Assembly (NCBI RefSeq): GCF_018139645.1
Contig: NZ_JAGSPM010000003.1
Location: forward strand, 310,001-374,000
Length of the DNA: 64,000 nucleotides
From: Affinundibacterium baiyunense
GTDB lineage: Bacteria; Pseudomonadota; Gammaproteobacteria; Burkholderiales; Burkholderiaceae_D
Direction: 5' to 3'
Shown: piece by piece, positions 35,971 through 46,057 of the stretch
Layout: each line of letters begins with the position of its first letter
How positions within the stretch are numbered: position 1 is the first letter of the stretch
Notes under the pieces: model-generated
Seen by the model: only the letters and a program-made list of their open reading frames with translations
Databases searched by the model: none
What the model was told of the DNA's origin: nothing
Program-made: the position numbers and the translations under genes

Positions 35971-36074
35971 GGGACTTACGCAAAATTGCGCTGGCTAGAC
36001 GTGGAGCCGAAGACAGTACCAGCTGTACGGCGAGGCGAACACAACGACGCCAGCGTCTGTTTTACGTAAGTCCT
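35971..36074. repeat. 104-bp MITE-like element with terminal inverted repeats
   Basis: Ends GGGACTTACGCAAAA (35971-35985) and TTTTACGTAAGTCCT (36060-36074) are inverted repeats with two mismatches; a second inner pair GCGCTGGC / GCCAGCGT extends the fold. It lies between kdgD and the next gene, 24 bp before its start. Either a miniature transposable element or an intra-operon stem-loop. Confidence 0.75.
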
Positions 36075-36097
36075 GATTAAGAATGAAGGAGTAATGC

Positions 36098-37678
36098 ATG
36101 CAAATCACTGGAAGCATGGTCATAGGCCAGCAAACCATTTTCGGTAGCGCGGGGACGATCAAGGCGATCAACCCAGCCACCAATAGCGAATTCGAACCCG
36201 CATTTGGTTTGGCAACCAAGGATGAAGTCGATCAAGCTTGTCTATTGGCAGCAGCCACATTCGACAGCTATCGTGAAACCACGCCAGAAAAACGAGCCAG
36301 CTTTTTAGAAAAAATCGCTGACAACATTCTGGCATTAGGCAATACCCTGATCGACCGCGCACACCAAGAAACAGGGTTGCCAGTTGCGCGTTTAGAAGGT
36401 GAACGTGGTCGCACCATGAATCAATTGCGTCTATTTGCGAAAGTCGTACGTGATGGCGCGTATCTGTCTGCTACCCTTGATTCCGCTCTGCCAGAACGCG
36501 TACCACCGCGTCCTGACTTGCGTATGCGCAAAATCGGTTTAGGTCCAGTGGCAGTGTTCGGTGCAAGTAATTTCCCTTTAGCGTTTTCTGTTGCGGGTGG
36601 TGATACTGCATCAGCTTTAGCAGCGGGTTGCCCAGTTGTGGTCAAAGCCCATAGCGCGCACCTTGGTACGTCTGAATTAGTCGGTAAAGCGATACAACAA
36701 GCAGCGAATGAATGCGGCTTGGCAGGTGTGTTCTCGATGTTGATTGGTGATGGTCGTCAAATTGGCCAAAGCTTGGTTGCTCACCCTGCGATTAAAGCCG
36801 TTGGTTTCACCGGTTCACGTCAAGGCGGTATGGCCTTGGTGCGTACCGCTGCGGCACGTGCAGAACCGATTCCTGTATATGCAGAGATGAGCAGCATCAA
36901 TCCGGTTTTCTTGTTGCCAGATGCCTTAAAAACCAAAGGCGCAGCGATCGCCCAAGGCTTTGCTGATTCTTTGACCATGGGTGCGGGACAATTCTGTACC
37001 AACCCTGGCATGCTGATTGCGCTCGAAAGCCCAGAACTACAAAGCTTTATCGAAGCTGCGACAGTAGCGTTGCAAGTCAAACCTGCAGCGACAATGCTGA
37101 CGCCAGGCATACATCAAGCCTACAGTTCTGGCGTAGAACGTTTGAATCAAGTGGCTGGCGTTGAAGTTGTCGCACAAGGCCTAGCAGCAAGCACACCTTG
37201 CGCGGCACAAGCGAATCTCGCAGTCTGCGTAGCCAAAGATTTCTTAAACAATAGCGCCTTGCACGATGAAGTATTTGGCCCATCTTCGCTCTTGATTCGC
37301 TGCAAAGATTTGGCAGAAATGCAGGCAATCGCAGAACACATCGAAGGTCAATTGACAGCGACCGTACACGCTACGTCTACTGATTACACGATTGCAAAAT
37401 CCTTGCTGCCAAGCTTGGAACGCAAAGCCGGTCGTATCTTGTTTAACGGCTTCCCAACTGGTGTGGAAGTTTGTCATGCGATGGTGCATGGAGGTCCTTT
37501 CCCATCGACCTCAGATAGCCGCTCAACATCGGTCGGTGCTACTGCGATTGATCGCTTCTTGCGTCCCGTCTGCTATCAAGAGTTCCCTGCGGATCTGTTG
37601 CCAACCAGCTTGCAAGACGCGAATCCGTTTGCCATTCCACGTGTGATCAATGGTGAATTGACTGTGCCAGCGAAGTAA
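36098..37678 (+). CDS. 2,5-dioxovalerate (2-oxoglutarate semialdehyde) dehydrogenase
   Basis: Oxidises the KdgD product to 2-oxoglutarate, which enters the citric acid cycle. The 526-residue aldehyde dehydrogenase has K183 in VVKAHSAH, the FTGS cofactor loop (237-240), E263 in AEMSS and the catalytic C300 in [10 protein letters not shown]. This length and the FCTNPG context are typical of the NADP-linked semialdehyde dehydrogenases of sugar-acid pathways. AAGGAG lies at the right distance before the ATG. Confidence 0.92.
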   Translation: MQITGSMVIGQQTIFGSAGTIKAINPATNSEFEPAFGLATKDEVDQACLLAAATFDSYRETTPEKRASFLEKIADNILALGNTLIDRAHQETGLPVARLEGERGRTMNQLRLFAKVVRDGAYLSATLDSALPERVPPRPDLRMRKIGLGPVAVFGASNFPLAFSVAGGDTASALAAGCPVVVKAHSAHLGTSELVGKAIQQAANECGLAGVFSMLIGDGRQIGQSLVAHPAIKAVGFTGSRQGGMALVRTAAARAEPIPVYAEMSSINPVFLLPDALKTKGAAIAQGFADSLTMGAGQFCTNPGMLIALESPELQSFIEAATVALQVKPAATMLTPGIHQAYSSGVERLNQVAGVEVVAQGLAASTPCAAQANLAVCVAKDFLNNSALHDEVFGPSSLLIRCKDLAEMQAIAEHIEGQLTATVHATSTDYTIAKSLLPSLERKAGRILFNGFPTGVEVCHAMVHGGPFPSTSDSRSTSVGATAIDRFLRPVCYQEFPADLLPTSLQDANPFAIPRVINGELTVPAK

Positions 37679-37735
37679 AGCTTGATGCAAAACGTCCTTC
37701 TCTCAATCATGGGAGAAAGATGGTGAAAATTGTAG

Positions 37736-37820
37736 GGCGGGTGCAACCCGCGCCGCCTGTCGCTAAATTGTAGCCAAATCACGCCAAAACGACGTTTTGG
37801 CGGCGCGGCTTGCACTCGCC
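37736..37820. repeat. Nested inverted repeat before the uronate transporter gene
   Basis: A left arm from 37736 (GGCGGGTGCAACCCGCGCCG plus CC) and its inverted partner ending at 37820 pair over 22 bp with two mismatches; inside lies CCAAAAC-GAC-GTTTTGG (37784-37800). The structure fills the gap between two co-directional genes and could attenuate transcription or be a dispersed repeat. Confidence 0.8.
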
Positions 37821-37878
37821 TCAATATTCAAAATACAGATTAACAGCAGTACCAAAAACAATAAAACCGGAGACAAAT

Positions 37879-39264
37879 ATGTCAACACATGCACAAGTCC
37901 ATGCTACAGGCATAGGCAAATATCGATGGACCATCTGCGCTCTATTGTTCTTTGCAACTACCATCAATTATCTTGATCGTCAGGTATTGAGTTTACTGGC
38001 ACCGGATTTGAGCAAAGAATTTGGCTGGACCAATAGTGATTACGCAAATATCACCGCAGCTTTCCAATTTGTGTATGCGATCTCGATGTTATTTGCCGGT
38101 CGATTTATCGATAAGATTGGTACTAAAAAAGCGTTTATCTTGGCGATTACGGTGTGGTCGCTCGGTGCCATCATGCATGCGTATGCGATCTTCTTTGGCG
38201 AGGCGATCAACAGCATTGCCACCGCCTTAGGCTTAGCCGCAGTACCGGTTTCAATTGCCGGCTTTATGATTTCTCGCGCCGTCTTGGCCTTAGGTGAAGC
38301 CGGCAATTTCCCCGCGGCGATTAAAGCGACCGCTGAATACTTCCCTAAAAAAGAACGCTCTTTTGCGACTGGTATTTTTAACTCCGGCGCGAATATTGGC
38401 GCGGTGTTAGCACCGATCGCCGTACCACTGATCGCTGCTGCTTGGGGTTGGCAAGCGACCTTTATTATTGTTGGCGCGGTTGGTTTTATTTGGCTCGGTG
38501 CGTGGATGTTTTTTTATGATAAACCAGAACAACAAAAGCGCTTATCTGCAGAAGAACTAGCGTATATCAATTATGACCAAATTACCGATGGCGTCGTTGA
38601 ACAAAGTGACGATGGTAAGAAATTCTCTTGGTTTCAATTGCTCGCCTATCGTCAGACTTGGGCCTTCGCTTTTGGTAAATTTATGACCGATGGCGTTTGG
38701 TGGTTCTTCTTATTTTGGTTACCAAAATACTTAGCAGCGCAATACGGTATGAAGACCACCGAGTTCGTCGTTCCTCTGGCGGTGTTGTACAGTATGACCA
38801 TGGTTGGCAGTATTGGCGGTGGATGGTTGCCAACTTATTTTATTAATCGCGGTGATGCGCCCTATGATGGTCGTATGAAGGCAATGTTGATGATTGCGGT
38901 TTTACCTTTGGTCGTTTTGCTAGCACAACCTTTGGGTTACTTGAGTTTCTGGGTTCCGGTGATTTTGATTGGCATCGGCGCGTCGGCGCATCAAGCTTGG
39001 TCGGCGAATATCTTTACGACGGTTTCTGATATGTTCCCGAAAAAAGCAGTCGCATCGGTGGTTGGTATTGGTGGTATGGCGGGTGGCTTGGGTGGCGTCT
39101 TAATTACCAAACTCGGCGGCTGGTTATTTGACTACTATGGCAATCAAGGTCAATTGCAGACTGGCTATACCGTGATGTTTGCAATCTGTGCACTAGCCTA
39201 TTTAGTCGCGTGGAGTGTGATGAAAACCTTGGTTCCAAAATACAAAGTAATTAGCGATCTCTAA
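37879..39264 (+). CDS. exuT: Hexuronate-type MFS transporter
   Basis: A 461-residue carrier of the anion:cation symporter family with twelve membrane helices, the INYLDRQVLSLLAP first helix and RAVLALGEAGNFPAAIKATA in helix 4-5, as in ExuT and GudP. Context with uronate enzymes makes galacturonate or glucuronate the likely substrate; an aldarate is possible. The ATG at 37879 has a GGAG site; the frame to 37810 runs through the repeat. The symbol is given by family, not proven. Confidence 0.85.
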   Translation: MSTHAQVHATGIGKYRWTICALLFFATTINYLDRQVLSLLAPDLSKEFGWTNSDYANITAAFQFVYAISMLFAGRFIDKIGTKKAFILAITVWSLGAIMHAYAIFFGEAINSIATALGLAAVPVSIAGFMISRAVLALGEAGNFPAAIKATAEYFPKKERSFATGIFNSGANIGAVLAPIAVPLIAAAWGWQATFIIVGAVGFIWLGAWMFFYDKPEQQKRLSAEELAYINYDQITDGVVEQSDDGKKFSWFQLLAYRQTWAFAFGKFMTDGVWWFFLFWLPKYLAAQYGMKTTEFVVPLAVLYSMTMVGSIGGGWLPTYFINRGDAPYDGRMKAMLMIAVLPLVVLLAQPLGYLSFWVPVILIGIGASAHQAWSANIFTTVSDMFPKKAVASVVGIGGMAGGLGGVLITKLGGWLFDYYGNQGQLQTGYTVMFAICALAYLVAWSVMKTLVPKYKVISDL

Positions 39265-39265
39265 T

Positions 39266-40177
39266 ATGGTAAGCACACAAACCCCAGATATCATCCGCGT
39301 TACAGCACCGCACACGACGATTCGTTGCGGTGTGGGTGAGAGCCCGATCTGGGTCGCCAAAGAAGGGGCTTGGTATTGGGTTGACATCACTGCAAAAACT
39401 ATTTGGCGCTTAGACGGCTCTAGCGGTGCGGTATCACGCTGGCAAACCGCAGAAATGATAGGCTGTCTGACACCACACAGCAATGCTGGTTTTATTGCCG
39501 GAATGGAGAGTGGTATCTTCCATCTACATCTAGAAAGTAATGGTAACGTTCAAGCCAAAAAATTAGCTGCCCCCATCGCATCGGAAGTCGGCATGCGCTT
39601 CAACGATGGACGCTGTGATCGTCAAGGTCGCTTTTGGAGCGGCACCATGTTAATTGACATGCCGGAACCACGCGCCGCTGGTCATCTCTATCGTTATAGC
39701 AAAGAACATGGCATCTCAGCACCCATCATCTCCAACCTGTTTGTGCAAAATGGGCTGGCTTGGTCGCCTGACGGTCGCACCATGTACTTATCCGATTCGC
39801 ACCCGAATAGCCAACTCATTTGGACATTTGATTACGACACCGATCACGGTGTCCCCCACAATCAACGCGTGTTTGTCGACATGAAAACGATGGCTGGTCG
39901 GCCTGATGGCGCCGCGATGGATGTCGATGGATGCTATTGGATTTGCGCGAATGATGCAGGCTTAGTTTTACGCTTCACCCCCGAAGGAAAGCTGGATCGG
40001 CAAATCATCGTACCAATGAAAAAGCCCACCATGTGCTGCTTTGGCGGCGACAAACTTGATACCTTGATGGTCGCTTCGATCGCCGCAGGACAGGCACCAG
40101 ATGATCCATGGGCGGGTGCCACGATTCTACTTCAGCCCGGTGTACAAGGTTATGCGGAAACTGCGTTTGCTGGATAG
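39266..40177 (+). CDS. SMP-30/gluconolactonase family lactonase
   Basis: A 303-residue six-bladed propeller hydrolase. E25 in GESPIW, the FNDGRCDRQGRFW loop and LAWSPDGRTMYLSDS provide the metal-binding residues of the family. Uronate dehydrogenase makes aldarolactones, so this enzyme probably opens galactaro- or glucarolactone. It begins one base behind the transporter stop codon, so they are co-translated. Confidence 0.9.
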   Translation: MVSTQTPDIIRVTAPHTTIRCGVGESPIWVAKEGAWYWVDITAKTIWRLDGSSGAVSRWQTAEMIGCLTPHSNAGFIAGMESGIFHLHLESNGNVQAKKLAAPIASEVGMRFNDGRCDRQGRFWSGTMLIDMPEPRAAGHLYRYSKEHGISAPIISNLFVQNGLAWSPDGRTMYLSDSHPNSQLIWTFDYDTDHGVPHNQRVFVDMKTMAGRPDGAAMDVDGCYWICANDAGLVLRFTPEGKLDRQIIVPMKKPTMCCFGGDKLDTLMVASIAAGQAPDDPWAGATILLQPGVQGYAETAFAG

Positions 40178-40244
40178 ACCTTAGCTACATTAGTACGACC
40201 AGCGACATCATTCACTGCACCAAAGAACTCTACAAAGGAAAGTC

Positions 40245-41969
40245 ATGAACTGCTTTGATAAAGCACTCTACTGCTTATTGTCGTCCGTCTTCTTGCTTGC
40301 CCAGCCAGTGCATGCACAACACCACCAGCAAGCGGATTCCAAGCAGGTGTGGGAACCAGATCTCGGCAATGGTCGCTATCGCAATCCAATTATCCACGCA
40401 GATTATTCCGACCCCGACGTAATACGTGTTGGCAAGCACTACTACATGACAGCCTCTAGCTTCAATAGCGCACCTGGACTACCACTATTGCAATCCGAGG
40501 ATATGATTCATTGGCGCATCGTCGGCCATGCCTTACCAAATCTGATACCCGCAGAAAACTTCCGCACACCACAACACGGCAAAGGTGTATGGGCACCTAG
40601 CTTGCGTTTTCATGATGGCAAATTTTGGATTTTTTATCCAGATCCTGATTTTGGTATCTATGTCATGACCGCCAAAGAATTTACTGGGCCATGGAGTACA
40701 CCGCATCTCTTGGTTGCAGGCAAAGGTTTAATCGACCCGACGCCGTTATGGGATGAAGATGGAAAGGCGTGGCTATTACACGCCTGGGCGAAAAGTCGTG
40801 CCGGCTTTAATAATCAACTGACGCTACGAGCGATGGCTCCCGATGCCAGCAAGCTCTTGGACGACAAAGGCACACTTGTCGTCGATGGCAATCAACTACC
40901 TGGATACAAAACCTTAGAAGGCCCTAAATTATATAAACGCAATGCTTGGTACTACATTTTTGCACCTGCCGGCGGCGTCGAATTTGGCTGGCAATCCGTG
41001 TTTCGTGCGAAGAATATCCTTGGCCCTTATGAAGAAAAAATCGTGTTAGCACAAGGTGATAGCAAAACAAATGGACCGCATCAAGGTGCAAAGGTCACTG
41101 CAGAAGATGGCCGCGATTGGTTTTATCATTTTCAAGATAAGCGTGCGTATGGTCGCATTGTGCATTTACAACCGATGCAATGGAAAGATGATTGGCCAGT
41201 AATGGGAAAGATGCACCCAACAACTGGCATCGGCGAACCTGTCGATACTTGGGAAAAACCGGTATTGGAATCGCCCTTAACTAGCTTGGCAAATCCACCC
41301 AGCTCTGATGATTTTTCGAGTCCGACTCTAGGCTTGCAATGGCAATGGAATGCCAATTGGAACAGCGATTGGTATTCACTCACGGCAAATAAAAATCATC
41401 TACGTCTTTATCCGCAAGCACTCGCTGCGTCGACATCGACGACTTCAAGCTTAATCGATTACCCTGCCATCCTTTTACAAAAACTCCCCGCACCGGCATT
41501 CAACGCTAGCGTAAAACTTAAACTCAATACCAACATCAATGGTGATCGTGCTGGCTTGGTCTTGTACGGTTTGCATTATGCTTGGATAGGACTAGAAAAA
41601 CATCAAGACCATTTTTTGCTGCAATACCGTACCTGCAGGAGTGCGAACTTAAATCTACGCTGTCAGGAAAAACTTGTGCATTCAAAAATCATAAAGCGAG
41701 CCGAAATCCATTTAAAAATTGCACTCAATTCAGCAGGCATGGCGCAGTTTTATTACAGCGAACAAGGAGAGCATTTTACCGCTTTCGATACCGAATTTAA
41801 CGCATCACCAGGACGTTGGGTAGGAGCGAAAGTTGGCTTATTCCATATGAGCACTAGCGATGTAGCAAGCTCCACGCTAGTTGACAACACGAACGGCAAC
41901 CAAGCAAAGTCGACAAACAGATTTGCAGACTTTGCTGATTTTCGTATGAGCCCCAGAACAAATTACTAA
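40245..41969 (+). CDS. Exported GH43 glycosidase with C-terminal beta-sandwich
   Basis: A 574-residue protein with a signal peptide (to A25). The five-bladed propeller holds the GH43 triad: D56 in YSDPDVIRVG (base), D164 in LIDPTPLWD and E225 in LEGPKLY (acid). From about 350 a second domain (SSDDFSSPTLGLQWQWNANW) resembles the beta-sandwich of GH43 beta-xylosidases and arabinofuranosidases. It probably removes arabinose or xylose side chains of pectin or xylan. AAAGGAA precedes the ATG; it follows the lactonase by 67 bp. Confidence 0.9.
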   Translation: MNCFDKALYCLLSSVFLLAQPVHAQHHQQADSKQVWEPDLGNGRYRNPIIHADYSDPDVIRVGKHYYMTASSFNSAPGLPLLQSEDMIHWRIVGHALPNLIPAENFRTPQHGKGVWAPSLRFHDGKFWIFYPDPDFGIYVMTAKEFTGPWSTPHLLVAGKGLIDPTPLWDEDGKAWLLHAWAKSRAGFNNQLTLRAMAPDASKLLDDKGTLVVDGNQLPGYKTLEGPKLYKRNAWYYIFAPAGGVEFGWQSVFRAKNILGPYEEKIVLAQGDSKTNGPHQGAKVTAEDGRDWFYHFQDKRAYGRIVHLQPMQWKDDWPVMGKMHPTTGIGEPVDTWEKPVLESPLTSLANPPSSDDFSSPTLGLQWQWNANWNSDWYSLTANKNHLRLYPQALAASTSTTSSLIDYPAILLQKLPAPAFNASVKLKLNTNINGDRAGLVLYGLHYAWIGLEKHQDHFLLQYRTCRSANLNLRCQEKLVHSKIIKRAEIHLKIALNSAGMAQFYYSEQGEHFTAFDTEFNASPGRWVGAKVGLFHMSTSDVASSTLVDNTNGNQAKSTNRFADFADFRMSPRTNY

Positions 41970-42025
41970 CACTGGTTACTGATAACTCACAAAAATAGAT
42001 TGCAAAGACAAATGACGAGAATAAG

Positions 42026-43330
42026 CTATTGCGTACGCTGATCCGATACATGGAACGGTGCATACCAACAAGCGATAAAAGAAGGAATCGTTGCTACCAT
42101 CACCAGCACAAAGTAACTGACGTAGCCGAGATATTCTTGTAAATGTCCACTTAATACACCCGTCAGCAAACCACACAAGCCCATCAAGCCAGTGCCATAG
42201 GCATAATGTGTGGTGGTGTATTTTCCCGGTGCGAGTTCTTGCATCAAATAAATCATAAAGCCAACCGAGCCGAAGCCAAAAAAGAACTTCTCAATAATCA
42301 CGCCAGCGCCTATCCAATACAAATTCTCTGGCAGATAAATACTCATGATCAGAAAAGTCACATTTGGAATATTCACCGCACAGCAAAGCCAGAATAAAGT
42401 TGATTTCAAACCTCGTCTTGCAACCAACCAGCCACCTAATAGTGATCCCAATAAAACAGCAGCAAGACCATAGGTACCATAAATAATGCCAAGTAATTCA
42501 TTCGACAAGCCGAGGCCACCCTTGCTAGTAGGATCAACCATAAAGAAGGGGCCAATTTTCTCTAGGAAGCCAATACTTAATCGAAATAAAAATGCAAACG
42601 CAATCATGCGCCATACATCGCGTTTCTCAAAAAAGCTGCGAAATGAATCAACGATAATGCCAACCGTCGCAGAAACGCTATCAGGTGTATTACTAGCGCG
42701 CTCACCATCTGGCATCACACGCCAATGCCACACCGCCATCAATAAGGTCAGTCCAGCAACCAGTAGAAAAATAATCCGCCATGCCTCTATCCATGCTGGG
42801 CCAAAGCTGGTACTACTATGCTGAAACACATCCGTATGCAAACGTCCACTCAAATAAACCAAGCCGCCAGCAGCAACAATCGGGCCGATGTTCCAGCTCA
42901 GACTTTGAATTCCGCAATATAAAGATTGGCTGCGTGCATCAAGCGAAGTCACATACACACCATCACTGGCAATATCTTGTGTGGCGCCGACAAATGACAA
43001 TATCCAAAACAGCGGGATCAATACCAACATGTAATCCGGCAAAGACATCGCAAATGCAACACCTGCAAACCCCAAGCCGATCAATACTTGCGCACACAAG
43101 ACAAAGAATTTCTTGGTCTTATACATTTCAACAAACGGCGCAAACAGCGGTTTAATGGTGTAAGCCAGAATAAACATGCTGGAATACTGTGCCGCTCTGC
43201 CATTATCCATGCCCAAGTTTTTAAACATGATGGCACTTACATTGGTCAGCATCATAAAACCCAAGGCCATCGTGAAGTAGCCAGTTGGTACCCACAACAA
43301 TGGTGAACGAGCGCTGTTAAATCGCTGCAT
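42026..43330 (-). CDS. AmpG-like MFS permease
   Basis: A 434-residue carrier with twelve helices and the VGATQDIASDGVYV motif of the PAT/AmpG group, whose members carry muropeptides or sugars. The ATG at 43330 has GGGATAAAG before it; a TTG at 43360 is rejected. It overlaps the glucokinase gene by 14 bp and ends the run beta-glucosidase, glucokinase, permease, so it may import a beta-glucoside or glucose. Confidence 0.82.
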   Translation of the reverse strand: MQRFNSARSPLLWVPTGYFTMALGFMMLTNVSAIMFKNLGMDNGRAAQYSSMFILAYTIKPLFAPFVEMYKTKKFFVLCAQVLIGLGFAGVAFAMSLPDYMLVLIPLFWILSFVGATQDIASDGVYVTSLDARSQSLYCGIQSLSWNIGPIVAAGGLVYLSGRLHTDVFQHSSTSFGPAWIEAWRIIFLLVAGLTLLMAVWHWRVMPDGERASNTPDSVSATVGIIVDSFRSFFEKRDVWRMIAFAFLFRLSIGFLEKIGPFFMVDPTSKGGLGLSNELLGIIYGTYGLAAVLLGSLLGGWLVARRGLKSTLFWLCCAVNIPNVTFLIMSIYLPENLYWIGAGVIIEKFFFGFGSVGFMIYLMQELAPGKYTTTHYAYGTGLMGLCGLLTGVLSGHLQEYLGYVSYFVLVMVATIPSFIACWYAPFHVSDQRTQ

Positions 43331-44402
43331 AATCTTTATCCCGATTGATTGATTTTTCAAGCTGTACCAAGCTACTCTTTATTTCTGAGTGCGGTGTTGC
43401 CGAAACGATAGGCAAAGCACGACTATGCCCTTGCAAGTGCTGCGCTAGCAGTACTGATGCGCCCGTCAATGCTGGTTGCTGTGCCGTGATCACATAGGTT
43501 GGTATCTGTGCTGTGAAGTCAGAAAAACGGCCCTTCTTTTCAAAACAATGACGAAATGAAGAGCGCGCAAAAAAACCACCCAAACGCGGTACCACACCGC
43601 CACCAATATAAATCCCGCCTTGCGCAAACAAAGTCACCGCTAAGTTGGCTGCAAAGGTGCCGAGCATACCGCAAAAACAATCCAGCGTCTCTAAGCAAAC
43701 TGCATCGCCATTCAAGCCATTGGCAACGATCATTTCTGTCGTTAAGGTATGATCAATGACGCGCCCTGCAGATGCCGCCAAGGCCGCATGAATTAATGCA
43801 ATTCCGGGTCCCGATGCGAGACGCTCGGTTGATACGTGTTGATACTGTTCCCAACAATAACGCAACACCGCGACCTCGCGCTCATCAGCAGGAGAGAATG
43901 CCACATGTCCACCTTCGCTTTGCAGTGACTTCCAAGCACCTTGGTCTGGTACCAAAGCACCGACGCCCAAGCCAGTGCCTGCGCCTAATATTCCAATCAC
44001 ACTATCTTTACGCGCGTAGCCTCCGCCAATTTTGCGTAACTCATTGACCTGTAAAGTCGGAACCGCCATCGCCAATGCCGAGAAATCATTGACCATCAAC
44101 AGAGTATGCAACCCCAAGGTCTGTTTGGCAGCAGCAACAGAAAATGCCCAGTGATGATTCGTCATCTTAATCGCATCTTGTCCAACCGGATTGGCAATCG
44201 CAATCACCGCATGACGCACCGTCAGGTCTGCATGCATTTGCAGATAATGAAGTGCCGCATCTTCAAACCGCGGAAAATCCAACGTTGCCAGAGTTTGGAT
44301 GCGACAAATAGCGCCGGATGCCAACTCCAATGCAAAACGTGCGTTAGTACCACCAATATCCGCTAATAAGCGTGCTTCATGAATTTGTTGAGATTCTTGC
44401 AT
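43317..44402 (-). CDS. glk: Glucokinase
   Basis: Phosphorylates glucose with ATP. The 361-residue ROK-like/Glk protein has the phosphate loop DIGGTNARFAL (15-25), the NDF (VNDFSAL) base and LGAGTGLGVG loops. The ATG at 44402 follows AAGGA; a GTG at 44417 is the longer alternative. It lies between the GH1 gene (24-bp gap) and the permease gene (14-bp overlap), and would phosphorylate the glucose released by GH1. About 30 residues at the C-terminus (RALPIVSATPHSEIKSS) extend past the usual end. Confidence 0.92.
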   Translation of the reverse strand: MQESQQIHEARLLADIGGTNARFALELASGAICRIQTLATLDFPRFEDAALHYLQMHADLTVRHAVIAIANPVGQDAIKMTNHHWAFSVAAAKQTLGLHTLLMVNDFSALAMAVPTLQVNELRKIGGGYARKDSVIGILGAGTGLGVGALVPDQGAWKSLQSEGGHVAFSPADEREVAVLRYCWEQYQHVSTERLASGPGIALIHAALAASAGRVIDHTLTTEMIVANGLNGDAVCLETLDCFCGMLGTFAANLAVTLFAQGGIYIGGGVVPRLGGFFARSSFRHCFEKKGRFSDFTAQIPTYVITAQQPALTGASVLLAQHLQGHSRALPIVSATPHSEIKSSLVQLEKSINRDKDYAAI

Positions 44403-44426
44403 ACCAAATCCTTTCACTATCAGCGC

Positions 44427-45761
44427 TCACGCCCTAGCACGCTTAGCTCGTTGTTGGGTGACGAAATCACGATACCAAATCGCACTGTCTTTTAATTGAC
44501 GTGTTTGTGTCGCGTAATCCACATGAACGATGCCGAAGCGTTTTGAATAACCAGAGTTCCATTCAAAATTGTCGAGTAAGCTCCACAAAAAATAGCCTCT
44601 CACATCCACCCCTGCATCAATCGCTTGCGACAATGCATCCAGATGTTTGCGGACATATTCAATGCGTGCAGTATCTGCAACCTTTCCATCGACAATTTGG
44701 TCAGCAGCTGCCATACCGTTTTCGGTGATATAAATCGGTGGCAATTTGTACTCGGCCTGTAAGGCGATCAATAACTCCGTCAAACCTTGCGGATAAATCT
44801 CCCAGCCCATATCAGTCACACCTTGTAAGGCTGGAGCGGGAATAGGCGGATTCGCCGCCGAGCACCACGCGCGGAAATAGTAGTTCACACCAAGAAAATC
44901 AATCGCTTGATGAATCACTTCCATATCGCCAGCGTGAACGATCGGTGCTTTATCACCATGCGCGCGCAGGGCTAGCTCAGGATAACGTCCTTTAAAAATC
45001 GGATCCATAAACCATTGCACCGAGCGTGCATATTCCAACTCGGCCATCGCCCGATCAGCATCGCTTGCTGTTGCCGCATCGGCGGTCCACTGATTTAAGA
45101 CAATGCCTAGATCAGCATTCACGTGTTCTGCACGCATCGCCGACATCGCTAAACCATGTGAGAGCAATAGATGATGTGATACTTGTATCGCACTTTTCTC
45201 ATCCGCGATACCGGGAGCGAACTGTGCATTTCCATGGCCTAAATTCGCAGTGCACCATGGCTCATTGTGAGTCGCAATACTCGCTACCCGATTACCGAAG
45301 CGACGCGCTACCTCTTGCGCATAATCGGCGAAGCGATAAGTCGTATCTCGCGACAACCATCCACCAGCATCTTGCAAAGCCTGAGGCAAATCCCAGTGAT
45401 ACAAAGTCAAATGGGCTGCAATATTTTTCTTCGCCAAGGCATCAAGCAAGCGATCATAAAAATCAAAACCCGCCTCGTTCCAAGCGCCCTTCCCTAGCGC
45501 CTGAACGCGCGGCCATGCCATAGAAAAACGATAAGTATCCAATTTAAGCGATGCCATTAAATCGACATCCTCTTGATAACGATGATAATGATCACAAGCG
45601 ATCAAGCCATTGCTCTGGTCTTTAATATTATTGGGATTCTCGCAAAAACGATCCCAAATTGATGACCCCTTACCATCTTCGTGTGCGGCCCCCTCGATTT
45701 GAAAAGCGCTGGTGGCAACACCCCATTGAAAGTCGGCGGGAAAGTGCGATGTGTGCGTCAT
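44427..45761 (-). CDS. GH1 beta-glucosidase
   Basis: A 444-residue (beta/alpha)8 enzyme without a signal peptide, acting in the cytoplasm on beta-glucosides such as cellobiose. The acid/base is E167 in THNEPW and the nucleophile E347 in ITENGMA. The ATG at 45761 gives the family start MTHTSHFPADFQWGVATSAF; the upstream frame is rejected. First of the three-gene minus-strand run with glk and the permease. The 296-bp region upstream has no gene. Confidence 0.95.
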   Translation of the reverse strand: MTHTSHFPADFQWGVATSAFQIEGAAHEDGKGSSIWDRFCENPNNIKDQSNGLIACDHYHRYQEDVDLMASLKLDTYRFSMAWPRVQALGKGAWNEAGFDFYDRLLDALAKKNIAAHLTLYHWDLPQALQDAGGWLSRDTTYRFADYAQEVARRFGNRVASIATHNEPWCTANLGHGNAQFAPGIADEKSAIQVSHHLLLSHGLAMSAMRAEHVNADLGIVLNQWTADAATASDADRAMAELEYARSVQWFMDPIFKGRYPELALRAHGDKAPIVHAGDMEVIHQAIDFLGVNYYFRAWCSAANPPIPAPALQGVTDMGWEIYPQGLTELLIALQAEYKLPPIYITENGMAAADQIVDGKVADTARIEYVRKHLDALSQAIDAGVDVRGYFLWSLLDNFEWNSGYSKRFGIVHVDYATQTRQLKDSAIWYRDFVTQQRAKRARA

Positions 45762-45967
45762 AGTGATCCAATGAATCCAAGTACAGGCGTAAAAAATCCA
45801 GCACAGACAATGCACGGTACTTAAGAGAAGCTGTAGCCAACAATCAATTGACTAGGCCAAAGCGAACTTATCTTAAGCTGTACAAATCTGTGAACTTGAT
45901 CAAATACGTCGTTAATAAAAAAGTGACGAAATAAAATGAGAAATAAAGGTGATAAAAATTCATAGTA

Positions 45968-45999
45968 GGCATCGACCGATTATTAAACCTGTCGATGCC
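45968..45999 (-). terminator. Stem-loop after the TonB-dependent receptor gene
   Basis: GGCATCGAC (45968-45976) and GTCGATGCC (45991-45999) form a perfect 9-bp stem with a 14-nt loop, 59 bp past the receptor stop codon. On the minus strand a weak T-rich stretch follows. It may end or attenuate the receptor transcript before the beta-glucosidase gene. Confidence 0.55.
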
Positions 46000-46057
46000 C
46001 CTTGAACTGGGTGCTGCCCAATCTGAATTAATCTAAAAAGTCATCGCTCTCAACAAT

